Part shown: piece after piece, positions 1 to 7,610 of the stretch
How the letters are laid out: each line of letters begins with the position of its first letter
How positions within the stretch are numbered: position 1 is the first letter of the stretch
NCBI GenBank assembly: GCA_003134435.1
Contig: PLBE01000189.1
Location: 49,299 to 93,634 of the forward strand
Length of the DNA: 44,336 nucleotides
Source: Acidobacteriaceae bacterium
GTDB taxonomy: Bacteria > Acidobacteriota > Terriglobia > Terriglobales > Acidobacteriaceae
Direction: 5' to 3'
The notes under the pieces: generated by a model
What the model saw: the letters and a program-made list of their open reading frames with translations, nothing else
Told to the model about the DNA's origin: nothing
Databases searched by the model: none
Position numbers and translations under genes: made by a program

Positions 1-585
1 GTCCCGCGGACCTAGCTGAAGTTTGCGGCAGATGCGATCGAATTTCTGGACCTGCGCTTTCTCCAGAGTGTCTTCCGCAGCGTCGCAATTTCCAAAATAA
101 GCGCAGGAATAGGCCAGGCTGCGATCCAGGAAAAGGCGGTAAAAGTCGTTGCCCAGATCGTAGTGATACGCGATATTACGGCGGCTGCCGGACTGCGTAT
201 TACGGTGGCGCCGGTGCTCGACCAAGTCGGCCATCCGGCGAAACAGGGTGAACAAGCGGTTGCTATTCTCGAGTTGATTCAGATTGCGCACCGCTAACCG
301 GACCACCGCAACTAGATCTGGCGTGGACCACTCGCCGTCCATGTAGGCTTCCCCAACGCCGATGTCCCCCGCCAACAATGCGCGCTGGAAGAACCGGTCG
401 TCATGAACGGCCACCACGGCGCACAACGAGTCTTCCATCTGACCCGCAGTGAACTGGCCGGTGTGGGACTCGCCAAAGCTGTACGTAGCCTCTGGACAGA
501 CCAAGTCCAAACGGCCGCCCCGCAGGCCCGACAAAGTTTTCAGGAAGATACGCTTGGCCACACTGGTCGCTATTCCGCTCGCCAT
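1..585 (-). CDS. Cyclopropane-fatty-acyl-phospholipid synthase-like methyltransferase (3' end outside window)
   Basis: The frame is open from the ATG at 585 to the window edge, giving the N-terminal 195 residues; the SAM-binding core lies outside. Visible hallmarks of the CFA synthase family are a GVGEAYMDGEW block and the YHYDLGNDFYRLFLD and LAYSCAYF blocks, which form the start of the lipid-binding and catalytic region. CFA-family enzymes transfer a methylene or methyl group from SAM to the double bond of unsaturated acyl chains in membrane phospholipids. The gene overlaps the end of the DUF1365 gene by 16 bases, so it is the fourth gene of a tightly coupled leftward operon with a desaturase and an FAD oxidase. 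Substrate and product cannot be told from the fragment; cyclopropane, methyl-branched and furan-precursor fatty acids are all possible. Confidence 0.9.
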   Translation of the reverse strand, partial: MASGIATSVAKRIFLKTLSGLRGGRLDLVCPEATYSFGESHTGQFTAGQMEDSLCAVVAVHDDRFFQRALLAGDIGVGEAYMDGEWSTPDLVAVVRLAVRNLNQLENSNRLFTLFRRMADLVEHRRHRNTQSGSRRNIAYHYDLGNDFYRLFLDRSLAYSCAYFGNCDAAEDTLEKAQVQKFDRICRKLQLGPRD

Positions 586-1367
586 GAGGCCCCCAGATGC
601 CTGGTTGGCGCTGCCTGGAAATGACCCGCGCCGGGATGCGAAACCACTGGCACCCGCTTGAATAACAGGCGCAACGCCTGCCAATGGATGGCGGTGATCA
701 CTTTCGCGGTCATCCATGGAAAGCGAGCCAGTTCGCGGTGCAACGCGGCCCGAGTCCATTCCCGACGCTCCATTTTCAAGGTTGAATCGAAGATCGCATG
801 GCCATTCTCATGACTGACGCACTGCGCAATCAGGCGTTCGCCGGGAGGCGTAAATGTCCATTCGTATTCGTGTCCCAGTTGCATGAAGGGCGAAACGTGA
901 AACGTCTTCTGGAAGCGGTACTTCCTGCTCTCTCCTGCAGGATACTCGACGTTTGACGTCAACCAATAATTTTCCGTCTCCCCAAAAGTGTTGTTCACTT
1001 CGGCCATGACCATCTCGAATCCGCCGTCACTTCCGGAGCAGTAAAAAAATGACACTGGGTTGAAGTTGTATCCCAGATAGCGGAGGTGGGTGAGCAGAAA
1101 AATCCGTCCCGACGGAAGCGCGACGCCCTTCGCATGAGCATCGTGCAGCAATCTTGCGCGAAGCATTTTCGTCGGATCGCCGAAATGGTCCCGCTCCTGG
1201 TAAGACACCCAATTCCGGCGGTTGTATCCGGCCAGCGGAGACACCTTCATCAACTCCGGCAACTGGTCGATGTCCAGGAATACCATGAACAGCGGGTAAG
1301 TAAACTCGTGGCGGGCAGGACTGAACCTGCGATGACGCAATGTGCCGGTATAGATTCCCGATTCCAT
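570..1367 (-). CDS. DUF1365 family protein
   Basis: A 265-residue protein of the DUF1365 family, with the typical N-terminal block (GTLRHRRFSPARHEFTY), NPVSFFYC near the middle and EVNNTFGE. No catalytic role is established for the family that I can name. It is repeatedly found between an FAD amine-oxidase-like gene and a CFA-synthase-like gene, and that is the case here. The ATG overlaps the stop of the upstream oxidase gene as ATGA, which fixes the start. The C-terminus overlaps the start of the CFA-like gene by 16 bases. Translational coupling on both sides suggests the products are needed together, probably on the same lipid substrate. There is no signal peptide; the family assignment is firm and the function is open. 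Confidence 0.9.
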   Translation of the reverse strand: MESGIYTGTLRHRRFSPARHEFTYPLFMVFLDIDQLPELMKVSPLAGYNRRNWVSYQERDHFGDPTKMLRARLLHDAHAKGVALPSGRIFLLTHLRYLGYNFNPVSFFYCSGSDGGFEMVMAEVNNTFGETENYWLTSNVEYPAGESRKYRFQKTFHVSPFMQLGHEYEWTFTPPGERLIAQCVSHENGHAIFDSTLKMERREWTRAALHRELARFPWMTAKVITAIHWQALRLLFKRVPVVSHPGAGHFQAAPTRHLGASWRAE

Positions 1368-2674
1368 CAGGCCACCACTCTGCAGTTTGATTTCGAGGCC
1401 GAACCCGAAGCCCGCTCCCTAGCCTGTCCCCAGCATACGCCCAGCTCTTCCGCTACCCGAATCGCGGAGTTCAGGCCGTCTTCGTGGAATCCGTAGAACC
1501 AGTATGCGCCGCAAAAGTGCGTCCGGTTGTGGCCGCTGATCTCGGGCCATCGCGCCTGGGCGCGCACCGCGTCCAAAGTATAGAGAGGATGGAAGTAGGT
1601 CATCTCGCGGAGAATGCTACGGGTGTCCACCGAAAGCGTGTCGTTGAGCGTCACACAATAGTCTTCCCGCGTGGGCAGGCTCTGCAAGCGGTTCATGTGA
1701 TACGTCAGGGTAGCGGCGCGCCGTTCGGTGCCGAGGTGATAATTCCAGGATGCGCGCGCCCCAGGCCGCCGGGGCAGGAGGCGCGAATCGTTATGCAGCA
1801 CGGTCTCATTGCGGCTGGTACGAAAATTGTTCAGAATTTGCCGCTCTGGGGGCGTAGGCTCGACGAGCAGTTGCAGGGCTTGCAGGGCGTGGCAGGCGAG
1901 TACCACCTCGTCAAAATATTCTGACGGACGGTCCTCAAAACCAATCTTCACACCTGCTGGTGTCCGGATCACGCCATCAATTTTTGCCCCCAAGCGGATC
2001 CTTTCTCGATAAGGCGCGGTCAGCGGGGGAATGTAGGAACTACTGCCGCCCTGCAGCACATACCACTGCGGCTGCGTGGTTAGTCCCAGCAGCCCGTGAT
2101 TTTCGAGAAAACGAATCAAGGTAAAGGCCGGAAAGTCTTCAATTTCCTCGGGCGAAGTGGACCATACCGCCGCCGCCATGGGATGAAGATAGTAGCGTGT
2201 AAAGTCTCCCTGAAACCGATGGGCGCGAAGATAGTCGCCCAACGTGACGCCAGCGTTGGCCGGATCCTGGAGCAACTTGCGGGCTTCCCGATTAAAGCGC
2301 ACGATCTCGGCGAGGAAGCGGTAGTGTCCCAGGCGATACAGATTGCGACGGCCGGCGAAGAAGCCCGTCAGTCCGCGGCTGCTGTATTCAAATCCGGTCT
2401 GGCGGCAGGAGACGCCGAACGACATGTCACTGGCCTGCCGCGCGACGCCCAAACTGCGGAATAGCCGGACAAGGTTCGGATAAGTACGGTCGTTATGCAC
2501 GATAAAGCCAGTATCAATGGGAAGCGGCCCGCAACTGGTTTCAATCTGGTGTGTGTGTGTATGCCCGCCGATGCGGTTCTCTTTCTCGAACAGCCACACT
2601 TCGTGATTTCGGCTGAGCAGGTAGGCCGCAGACATGCCTGAAATTCCCGCGCCGATGACTGCGATTCGGCTCAT
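1367..2674 (-). CDS. FAD-dependent amine-oxidase-like (NAD(P)-binding Rossmann) oxidoreductase
   Basis: A 435-residue flavoprotein. Residues 4-13 carry the dinucleotide-binding GxGxxG (GAGISG at 8-13), followed by the ribose-binding Glu30 and the RIGGH motif (34-38) typical of phytoene-desaturase and amine-oxidase folds. The ATG at 2674 is chosen because it overlaps the desaturase stop as ATGA and has a strong GGAGGCGGG Shine-Dalgarno just upstream; the frame is open further upstream, but that part lies inside the desaturase gene. Together with DUF1365 and the CFA-like methyltransferase it forms a three-gene cassette known from many bacteria as part of light- or singlet-oxygen-inducible regulons. 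It probably oxidises or desaturates a fatty-acyl substrate at the membrane; the substrate is an inference. Confidence 0.88.
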   Translation of the reverse strand: MSRIAVIGAGISGMSAAYLLSRNHEVWLFEKENRIGGHTHTHQIETSCGPLPIDTGFIVHNDRTYPNLVRLFRSLGVARQASDMSFGVSCRQTGFEYSSRGLTGFFAGRRNLYRLGHYRFLAEIVRFNREARKLLQDPANAGVTLGDYLRAHRFQGDFTRYYLHPMAAAVWSTSPEEIEDFPAFTLIRFLENHGLLGLTTQPQWYVLQGGSSSYIPPLTAPYRERIRLGAKIDGVIRTPAGVKIGFEDRPSEYFDEVVLACHALQALQLLVEPTPPERQILNNFRTSRNETVLHNDSRLLPRRPGARASWNYHLGTERRAATLTYHMNRLQSLPTREDYCVTLNDTLSVDTRSILREMTYFHPLYTLDAVRAQARWPEISGHNRTHFCGAYWFYGFHEDGLNSAIRVAEELGVCWGQARERASGSASKSNCRVVA

Positions 2675-3486
2675 CCCGCCTCCGAAAGAGGCAGGCGGAT
2701 TCCACGCAATTCTTTTGCAACTCCGAGCCAGCTCAGCATTTTCAACGCGTAGAAAGTAATATCCACTTCCCACCAGCGAATTCCCTGCTGGCAGGCATAC
2801 ATGAACTTGTGATGATTGTTGTGCCAGCCTTCCCCCAGAGTGATAAGGGCCAATACAAAATTGTTGCGGCTGTCGTCTGGTGTATCGAATCGCCGCGATC
2901 CCCAAAGGTGCGCCACGGAGTTGATGGTGAACGTCCCGTGGAACAGCAGAACCGTCGAAGCCACGAAGCCCCAGGCGAAAGCTCCCCACCCGCCCAGCCA
3001 CAGCATGAATGCTCCCAAAACGATAGGCGGCAATAGATAATGCTTGTCCAGCCAGCGCAGTTCTGGATACTTACTGAAGTCCTTGATCAGTCTGGGATCG
3101 TAACCATCGTAGTCATTGGACAATACCCATCCGACGTGGGCCCACCAGAAACCGCGCTGCCCGGGAGAGTGTATATCGCGCTCCCCGTCGGCATGCTGAT
3201 GATGAACGCGATGGTGCGCCGCCCACCACAGGATGCCCTTCTGCCCGGACGTTTCCGCGAGAAAGGCCATCAGGAACTGCCACCCGCGCGCCAGTTTGTA
3301 GGTGCGGTGGCTGAAATAGCGGTGATATCCGGCGGTAATGCCAAACATGCGTACCGAGTACGAGAGCAGCATGAGGCCCACCCACGACCAGCGGAACGGA
3401 ACGAACAACAGGCCCAAGCATCCCCCATGAAGCACGAGGAAAGGGATTACCGTCCCGAAACTGTAGTTCTTGAATCTCTTGGACAC
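2671..3486 (-). CDS. Membrane fatty acyl desaturase (delta-9 type)
   Basis: A di-iron membrane desaturase of 271 residues. All three histidine boxes are present: HRYFSH (55-60), HRVHH (92-96) and HNNHH (222-226), in the order and spacing of stearoyl-CoA/acyl-lipid delta-9 desaturases, with hydrophobic pairs between them. The frame is open up to an ATG at 3603, but that ATG lies upstream of a good predicted promoter (TTGACG, 17 bases, TATAAG at 3591-3563), has no ribosome site, and would add a non-homologous tail. The GTG at 3486 gives the family's usual start, although its ribosome site is also weak. First gene of the leftward operon; it would supply the double bond on which the CFA-like enzyme acts. 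Expression is probably controlled by the divergently encoded B12 regulator. Confidence 0.88.
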   Translation of the reverse strand: MSKRFKNYSFGTVIPFLVLHGGCLGLLFVPFRWSWVGLMLLSYSVRMFGITAGYHRYFSHRTYKLARGWQFLMAFLAETSGQKGILWWAAHHRVHHQHADGERDIHSPGQRGFWWAHVGWVLSNDYDGYDPRLIKDFSKYPELRWLDKHYLLPPIVLGAFMLWLGGWGAFAWGFVASTVLLFHGTFTINSVAHLWGSRRFDTPDDSRNNFVLALITLGEGWHNNHHKFMYACQQGIRWWEVDITFYALKMLSWLGVAKELRGIRLPLSEAG

Positions 3487-3562
3487 GTTGGATCGCTGAC
3501 GCTTTCTTGCTCCGACAAAGTCAGTACGCTCTCGGGCGGCGCGCTGGATTGCCCCTAAATCT

Positions 3563-3591
3563 CTTATACCGTCAGATGTCAATAGCGTCAA
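3563..3591 (-). promoter_or_regulatory. Promoter of the desaturase operon
   Basis: On the minus strand TTGACG (complement of 3586-3591) and TATAAG (complement of 3563-3568) are separated by exactly 17 bases. Transcription would start near 3556, about 70 bases before the GTG at 3486. The -35 element is embedded in the left arm of the inverted repeat at 3587-3617, so an operator-bound protein would block it. Confidence 0.65.
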
Positions 3592-3635
3592 GCATTTGTC
3601 CATGACAAGTGCTTGACATACTCCAAAGCACTTGT
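3587..3635. promoter_or_regulatory. Operator: nested inverted repeats between divergent promoters
   Basis: Two overlapping dyads share one arm. The first has 14-base arms at 3587-3600 and 3604-3617 around a CAT centre, with one mismatch. The second has perfect 10-base arms ACAAGTGCTT (3605-3614) and AAGCACTTGT (3626-3635). The arms contain CTTGAC, so both -35 boxes lie within the dyad. LitR/CarH-type regulators are known to bind sites overlapping -35 elements as AdoB12 tetramers in the dark; this is the natural target for the regulator encoded at 3653-4549. Confidence 0.72.
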
Positions 3636-3641
3636 TACTAT
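3613..3641 (+). promoter_or_regulatory. Promoter of the regulator-photolyase operon
   Basis: TTGACA (3613-3618) and TACTAT (3636-3641) are 17 bases apart, close to the sigma-70 consensus. The predicted start near 3648-3649 lies only 4-5 bases before the ATG at 3653, so the regulator mRNA may be leaderless. The -35 box lies in the right arm of the operator dyad. Confidence 0.65.
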
Positions 3642-3652
3642 CTGTGGTGCCA

Positions 3653-4549
3653 ATGTCAGCCTCCTATCCGATTGGCGCCGTCACCAAACTCACTGGACTC
3701 CCGCTGGACACGCTGCGCGCCTGGGAGCGACGTTATGGGGCGGTGGTGCCGGCACGCTCCCCCCGGGGGCGACTCTATTCCGAGGATCAGGTCAAGCGAC
3801 TGATCCTGCTGCGGCAGGTGGTCGAACAGGGCCATGCCATCGGGCAAATCGCGGCAATCAAGGACCGCGAACTGCGCGCGCTGCTGGAAAAGAACGCTTC
3901 CATGGCGCTGACGGCTTCCGACGAAATGCTGGTGCCGGTTTTGCGCGCCCTCGAACGCTTCGATTATTCCGCGACCGATCGCGAGATTAACCGACTGGCT
4001 GCCTCCATTGCCAATCCCAGGGACTTTGTTCATCAAGCCGCGCTCCCTCTGATGCGTACCATCGGCCAGCGCTGGCATGACGGCAAATGCAGCATTGTGC
4101 AGGAGCACATCCTGACTCACCATCTGAGCGCCCTGCTGTCATCCTTGGTGCGCACCTATTCGCGGTCGAATTCGTCGGGCCGCGTTCTACTTGCTACCGT
4201 GAGCGGCGAACGCCATGAGTTCCCTATCCTGGCCGCCGCGATGCTCGTGGCTGCGGGTGGACTGGACGTGATTTACGTGGGATCCGATCTGCCGGCGGCC
4301 GACATTGTCCTGGCCGCCCGCAGGACAGACGCGATGGTGGTTTTGCTCAGTCAGTCAATGGCACCGGGTACCGGGGCTTTGGAGAGCTGGGCCCATATCG
4401 CTCGCAAACTGCCTCGCGGCACCGCTTTATGGCTGGGCGGCCCGCCAGAATTGGATCTGCATCAGGCAACCGCAGGCTCTCTATGGTTGGTTTTGAATGA
4501 CTTCTCAGCGCTGGAGCACCAACTAACCGCGATGGGAGGAAGGTACTAG
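3653..4549 (+). CDS. litR: MerR-family B12-binding transcriptional regulator (LitR/CarH-type photoreceptor)
   Basis: A 298-residue protein with a MerR winged-helix N-terminus (GAVTKLTGLPLDTLRAWERR, residues 8-27), a helical-bundle middle and a C-terminal cobalamin Rossmann domain. It carries the residues that define adenosylcobalamin photoreceptors: Trp141-His142, then Glu151-His152 (the W-x9-EH signature, with the adjacent His that binds cobalt after illumination in Thermus CarH), and E186-R-H188 as lower cobalt ligand. The E-x-H-x2-G motif ends in Pro191 instead of Gly. In the dark the AdoB12-bound tetramer should repress; light breaks the Co-C bond and releases DNA. The ATG at 3653 is used because an upstream TTG at 3632 lies inside the promoter. 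It is divergent from the desaturase operon and first in the operon ending with photolyase. Confidence 0.9.
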   Translation: MSASYPIGAVTKLTGLPLDTLRAWERRYGAVVPARSPRGRLYSEDQVKRLILLRQVVEQGHAIGQIAAIKDRELRALLEKNASMALTASDEMLVPVLRALERFDYSATDREINRLAASIANPRDFVHQAALPLMRTIGQRWHDGKCSIVQEHILTHHLSALLSSLVRTYSRSNSSGRVLLATVSGERHEFPILAAAMLVAAGGLDVIYVGSDLPAADIVLAARRTDAMVVLLSQSMAPGTGALESWAHIARKLPRGTALWLGGPPELDLHQATAGSLWLVLNDFSALEHQLTAMGGRY

Positions 4550-4617
4550 CGGCGGCGTTCGGCAATCCGCAGGGCTGCCCATACTCGTACTTCACGGTTG
4601 CTGTAGAAATATAGATT

Positions 4618-4956
4618 ATGAGGACGCTTTTGAAGGTTACCTTCGCTGCCATTTTCATTTGGATGATCGGTATGACCGCTTACGTCAGTTGGCACAAGTC
4701 GATCATGCTGGCGGGATCGGAATTCAGCTGGGTGAGCAGTCCGTGGGCGGTAGCGACGCTCTTCGACGCTTACTGCGGGTTTTTGACATTTTTTGTCTGG
4801 GTATGCTTCAAAGAGCGCACCTGGGCGGCGAAAGCAATTTGGTTTGTGCTCATCATGGGACTGGGAAACATCGCCATGTCGGGATACGTCCTAGTGCAGC
4901 TTTTCAAACTTCAGCCGGAAGAACCGCTGGCAGACTTGTTGATCAAACGTGCGTGA
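4618..4956 (+). CDS. DUF1475-like small integral membrane protein
   Basis: A 112-residue protein with three or four hydrophobic segments (about 6-25, 40-60, 70-95). The SPWAVATLFDAYCGFLTFF block and the KERTWAAKAIWFV loop resemble the DUF1475 family. No enzymatic motif is seen. It starts 68 bases after the regulator gene and is followed 38 bases later by another membrane protein gene, so it is probably co-transcribed in the light-controlled operon. A membrane-resident accessory role in lipid remodelling is inferred from context only; family assignment is moderately sure. Confidence 0.75.
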   Translation: MRTLLKVTFAAIFIWMIGMTAYVSWHKSIMLAGSEFSWVSSPWAVATLFDAYCGFLTFFVWVCFKERTWAAKAIWFVLIMGLGNIAMSGYVLVQLFKLQPEEPLADLLIKRA

Positions 4957-4994
4957 TGAGGCGTGCGTCTGTAATCGAGGCCACCTGATTTTTT

Positions 4995-5783
4995 ATGCTA
5001 TCCGCAATTCTCCACCTCGTTTTGACCGGAGCCGCGCTGGTGGGTTCGATGATGTTCCTGTTGTGGCTGATCCACCTGGGCATACGGAACGCGAGCGTTG
5101 TAGATCCTGGCTGGGCGTTCGGTATTCCCCTGCTGGCTGTGGTCTATGCAGTGATGGGTCCCGGCTATTTCTGGCGCAGGTGGCTGCTGGCGGGGATGGC
5201 GGCAATCTGGGGAGTCCGGTTGGGGACTTACCTCTTGTTGCGTATGGTGGGCAAGCCCGAGGAGGGACGCTATCAGGAATTGCGCCGCCAATGGCAACAT
5301 CACTTGGCTTTGAGGTTTCTCGCCTTCTTCGAATTTCAGGCCTTGCTGGATTTATTGCTGTCGCTTCCTTTTTTGCTGGCCGCGCTGAATCCAAGAACGA
5401 CGTTGTCGCTGCTGGAATATGCCGGCTTTGCGCTGTGGCTGGTGGCGCTGGCTGGAGAAGCGGTCGCGGATGGTCAGCTAGCGGCTTTCAAGCGCGATTC
5501 ATCCTCCCATGGACAAGTCTGCCAGCGCGGGCTGTGGAACTACTCGCGTCATCCAAATTATTTCTTCGAATGGCTCATCTGGCTGGCTTGGGCGCTATTT
5601 GCTTTGGCTTCGCCTTATGGTTGGATGGCATTGGTTTGCCCGGTACTCATGTTCTATTTCCTCTTCCGGGTGACGGGCATTCCGGCAACCGAAGCGCAGG
5701 CACTGCGCAGTAAGGGCGAGGCCTATCGACGATACCAGCAGACCACCAGCGCCTTTGTCCCGTGGTTCAAGCATGCGACTTAA
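4995..5783 (+). CDS. DUF1295 family integral membrane protein (steroid 5-alpha-reductase/ICMT-like)
   Basis: A 262-residue multi-spanning protein. The C-terminal half carries the hallmark of DUF1295: GLWNYSRHPNYFFEWLIW, then a GIPATEAQALRSKGEAYRRY block ending in SAFVPWF, as in steroid 5-alpha-reductase-like and isoprenylcysteine-methyltransferase-like membrane enzymes. The N-terminal half has WAFGIPLLAV and RWLLAGMAAIWGVRLGTYLL. Members are commonly next to CFA synthase genes and are suspected to act as reductases or methyltransferases on lipids, but no reaction is proven. The next gene follows within 16 bases. Confidence 0.88.
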   Translation: MLSAILHLVLTGAALVGSMMFLLWLIHLGIRNASVVDPGWAFGIPLLAVVYAVMGPGYFWRRWLLAGMAAIWGVRLGTYLLLRMVGKPEEGRYQELRRQWQHHLALRFLAFFEFQALLDLLLSLPFLLAALNPRTTLSLLEYAGFALWLVALAGEAVADGQLAAFKRDSSSHGQVCQRGLWNYSRHPNYFFEWLIWLAWALFALASPYGWMALVCPVLMFYFLFRVTGIPATEAQALRSKGEAYRRYQQTTSAFVPWFKHAT

Positions 5784-5799
5784 GGAGCGGGAGTCAGGG

Positions 5800-6369
5800 A
5801 TGAAGTTGTTTGTCTGGACGGTCGCAATGCTCGGGGCCACATTTTTCGTGATCTTGGGGGGAGTTATCGCTTTGGCAACGCCAGTAGCATCTTCATGGGA
5901 CACAGCGCCAGTGCGATTCCCCCACGTACAAGGTTCCAACCTCGAGAAACAGGATTTCAACCTGCCCTCTGATTTCCAGGGGCAGCACAACTTGCTGTTG
6001 GTGGCTTTTGAACGCGAGCAGCAGAAGGACGTCGATACCTGGCTCAAGGAAATGAAACGCTTTGAAGAGGTCGATCCGGGCTTTTACTACTATGAACTGC
6101 CGACGATCGAAAGGCCCAACACTCTGATGCGCTGGTTCATTGACAGCGGGATGCGGCGGGGCATACCGGATCGCAAAGCACGCGAGCGCACGATTACGTT
6201 GTACCTGGATAAAAACCAATTTTGCGCCGCCTTGCAGATCGTCGAGCAGAAGAGAATCTATGAATTTCTGGTAGATCGCAGCGGCAATGTACTGTGGCGT
6301 TCTGAAGGAGTGTTCGATGAGACCAAGGGCGTGAGTTTGCAACGCGCCCTCGGAGAACATCGGCCATAG
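5800..6369 (+). CDS. Membrane-anchored thioredoxin-fold-like protein, resembles ATP10 family
   Basis: A protein of 189 residues starting with a single hydrophobic segment (about 4-25), which may anchor it or be cleaved, followed by a soluble domain. Blocks such as [31 protein letters not shown] and [17 protein letters not shown] match the pattern of ATP10/AhpC-like thioredoxin-fold domains, but no CxxC pair is present. The ATG at 5800 follows a GGGAG ribosome site; earlier in-frame starts (5755, 5773) overlap the upstream gene. It sits between the DUF1295 and methyltransferase genes in the same orientation. Function is unknown; a folding or assembly role for a membrane enzyme is a guess from the fold. 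Confidence 0.72.
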   Translation: MKLFVWTVAMLGATFFVILGGVIALATPVASSWDTAPVRFPHVQGSNLEKQDFNLPSDFQGQHNLLLVAFEREQQKDVDTWLKEMKRFEEVDPGFYYYELPTIERPNTLMRWFIDSGMRRGIPDRKARERTITLYLDKNQFCAALQIVEQKRIYEFLVDRSGNVLWRSEGVFDETKGVSLQRALGEHRP

Positions 6370-6421
6370 CCGGCGAGGGCGAAAGGGCAAGCGAAAACAG
6401 TTTCGACCTAAGGCGTTAATC

Positions 6422-7543
6422 ATGAGAAGTTTTCTGACGATGAGCGAGACTCGCGGACGAATGGTAGACGCGCTTTCACGTGGCGCTGCGAAAGAGGTTC
6501 CATTCGCTTTGCTCGAACGCGATTTGATCCCTGATCACATCATCCGCATCGGCATTCGGCGTTTGCTGGTTCAGCGTTTGCGCGAAGAGGACAAGTGCTC
6601 TCCGGAGCGGCAACAGGAGCACTTGATGCGCTTCATCGATCAACTGAGGCGGGGACCGGTTGCAGTCGAAACCGGGGCTGCCAACGCGCAGCATTACGAA
6701 GTCCCGGCCCGCTTCTTTGAATTAGCGTTAGGCAAGCACTTGAAATACAGTTCCGGGCTGTGGCTGGAAGGAACCAGCACGCTGGATGAAGCCGAAGAGG
6801 CGATGCTCGCGCTTACCACAGAACGCGCCGGCCTGACTGACGGGCAACGGGTTCTGGAACTCGGGTGCGGATGGGGTTCGCTTTCCCTGTACATCGCCGA
6901 GCGCTTTCCCCGCAGTGAAATTGTGAGTGTCTCGAATTCCGCCTCGCAGAAACAATTCATCGACGCTCAAGCCTCGACTCGCGGTCTGCGCAACCTGCGC
7001 GTCATCACGGCGGATATGAACACTTTTGAAGCGCCCGGCAAATTTGACCGCGCGGTTTCAGTGGAGATGTTTGAGCACATGCGCAACTACGAAGTGCTGC
7101 TGGCGCGGATCAGTACATGGATGCAGCCCGAGGGCAGTCTGTTCGTTCACATCTTCAACCATCACCGCTTCGCGTATCCCTTTGAGGTTCGGGACGACAG
7201 CGACTGGATGGCGCAGCATTTTTTCACCGGCGGCATCATGCCGAGCGACGATCTCCTCCTCTATTTTCAGCGCGATTTGCGGCTGCAAAATCACTGGCAA
7301 GTGAGCGGCGTGCACTACCAGAAGACGGCGGAGGCATGGCTGCGAAATATCGATGCTCATCGCGGAAACATCCTTGATCTCTTTACTGGCGCGTATGCCC
7401 ACGGGCTCTCGGGCCGGGAGGCACGATCGGAAGCTTTGCGCTGGTTGGTTCGGTGGCGGGTCTTTTTCATGGCGTGCGCCGAGCTCTTCGGATACCGGAA
7501 GGGACGGGAGTGGATGGTTTCCCACTACTTGTTCAGCAAATGA
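6422..7543 (+). CDS. Second CFA-synthase-family SAM-dependent methyltransferase
   Basis: A 373-residue class I methyltransferase of COG2230. [15 protein letters not shown] (90-104) followed by LKYSSGLW, then SAM motif I ELGCGWG (146-152), [12 protein letters not shown], a VEMFEHM acidic block and [10 protein letters not shown]. This set is closer to the short CFA-like/coclaurine-N-methyltransferase-like branch than to classic CFA synthase, and it lacks the GVGEAYMDG N-domain seen in the protein at 1-585. It may methylate unsaturated acyl chains or a small amphipathic substrate. AAGG lies about 9 bases before the ATG at 6422; ATG codons at 6440 and 6461 are alternatives. Fifth gene of the regulator operon. 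Confidence 0.88.
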   Translation: MRSFLTMSETRGRMVDALSRGAAKEVPFALLERDLIPDHIIRIGIRRLLVQRLREEDKCSPERQQEHLMRFIDQLRRGPVAVETGAANAQHYEVPARFFELALGKHLKYSSGLWLEGTSTLDEAEEAMLALTTERAGLTDGQRVLELGCGWGSLSLYIAERFPRSEIVSVSNSASQKQFIDAQASTRGLRNLRVITADMNTFEAPGKFDRAVSVEMFEHMRNYEVLLARISTWMQPEGSLFVHIFNHHRFAYPFEVRDDSDWMAQHFFTGGIMPSDDLLLYFQRDLRLQNHWQVSGVHYQKTAEAWLRNIDAHRGNILDLFTGAYAHGLSGREARSEALRWLVRWRVFFMACAELFGYRKGREWMVSHYLFSK

Positions 7544-7610
7544 GTTTACTCAGGCATGCGGCACACCGGGTAGTCCGCGTAGACAACAGACTTCGCCAAC
7601 GAGGTGGCCA

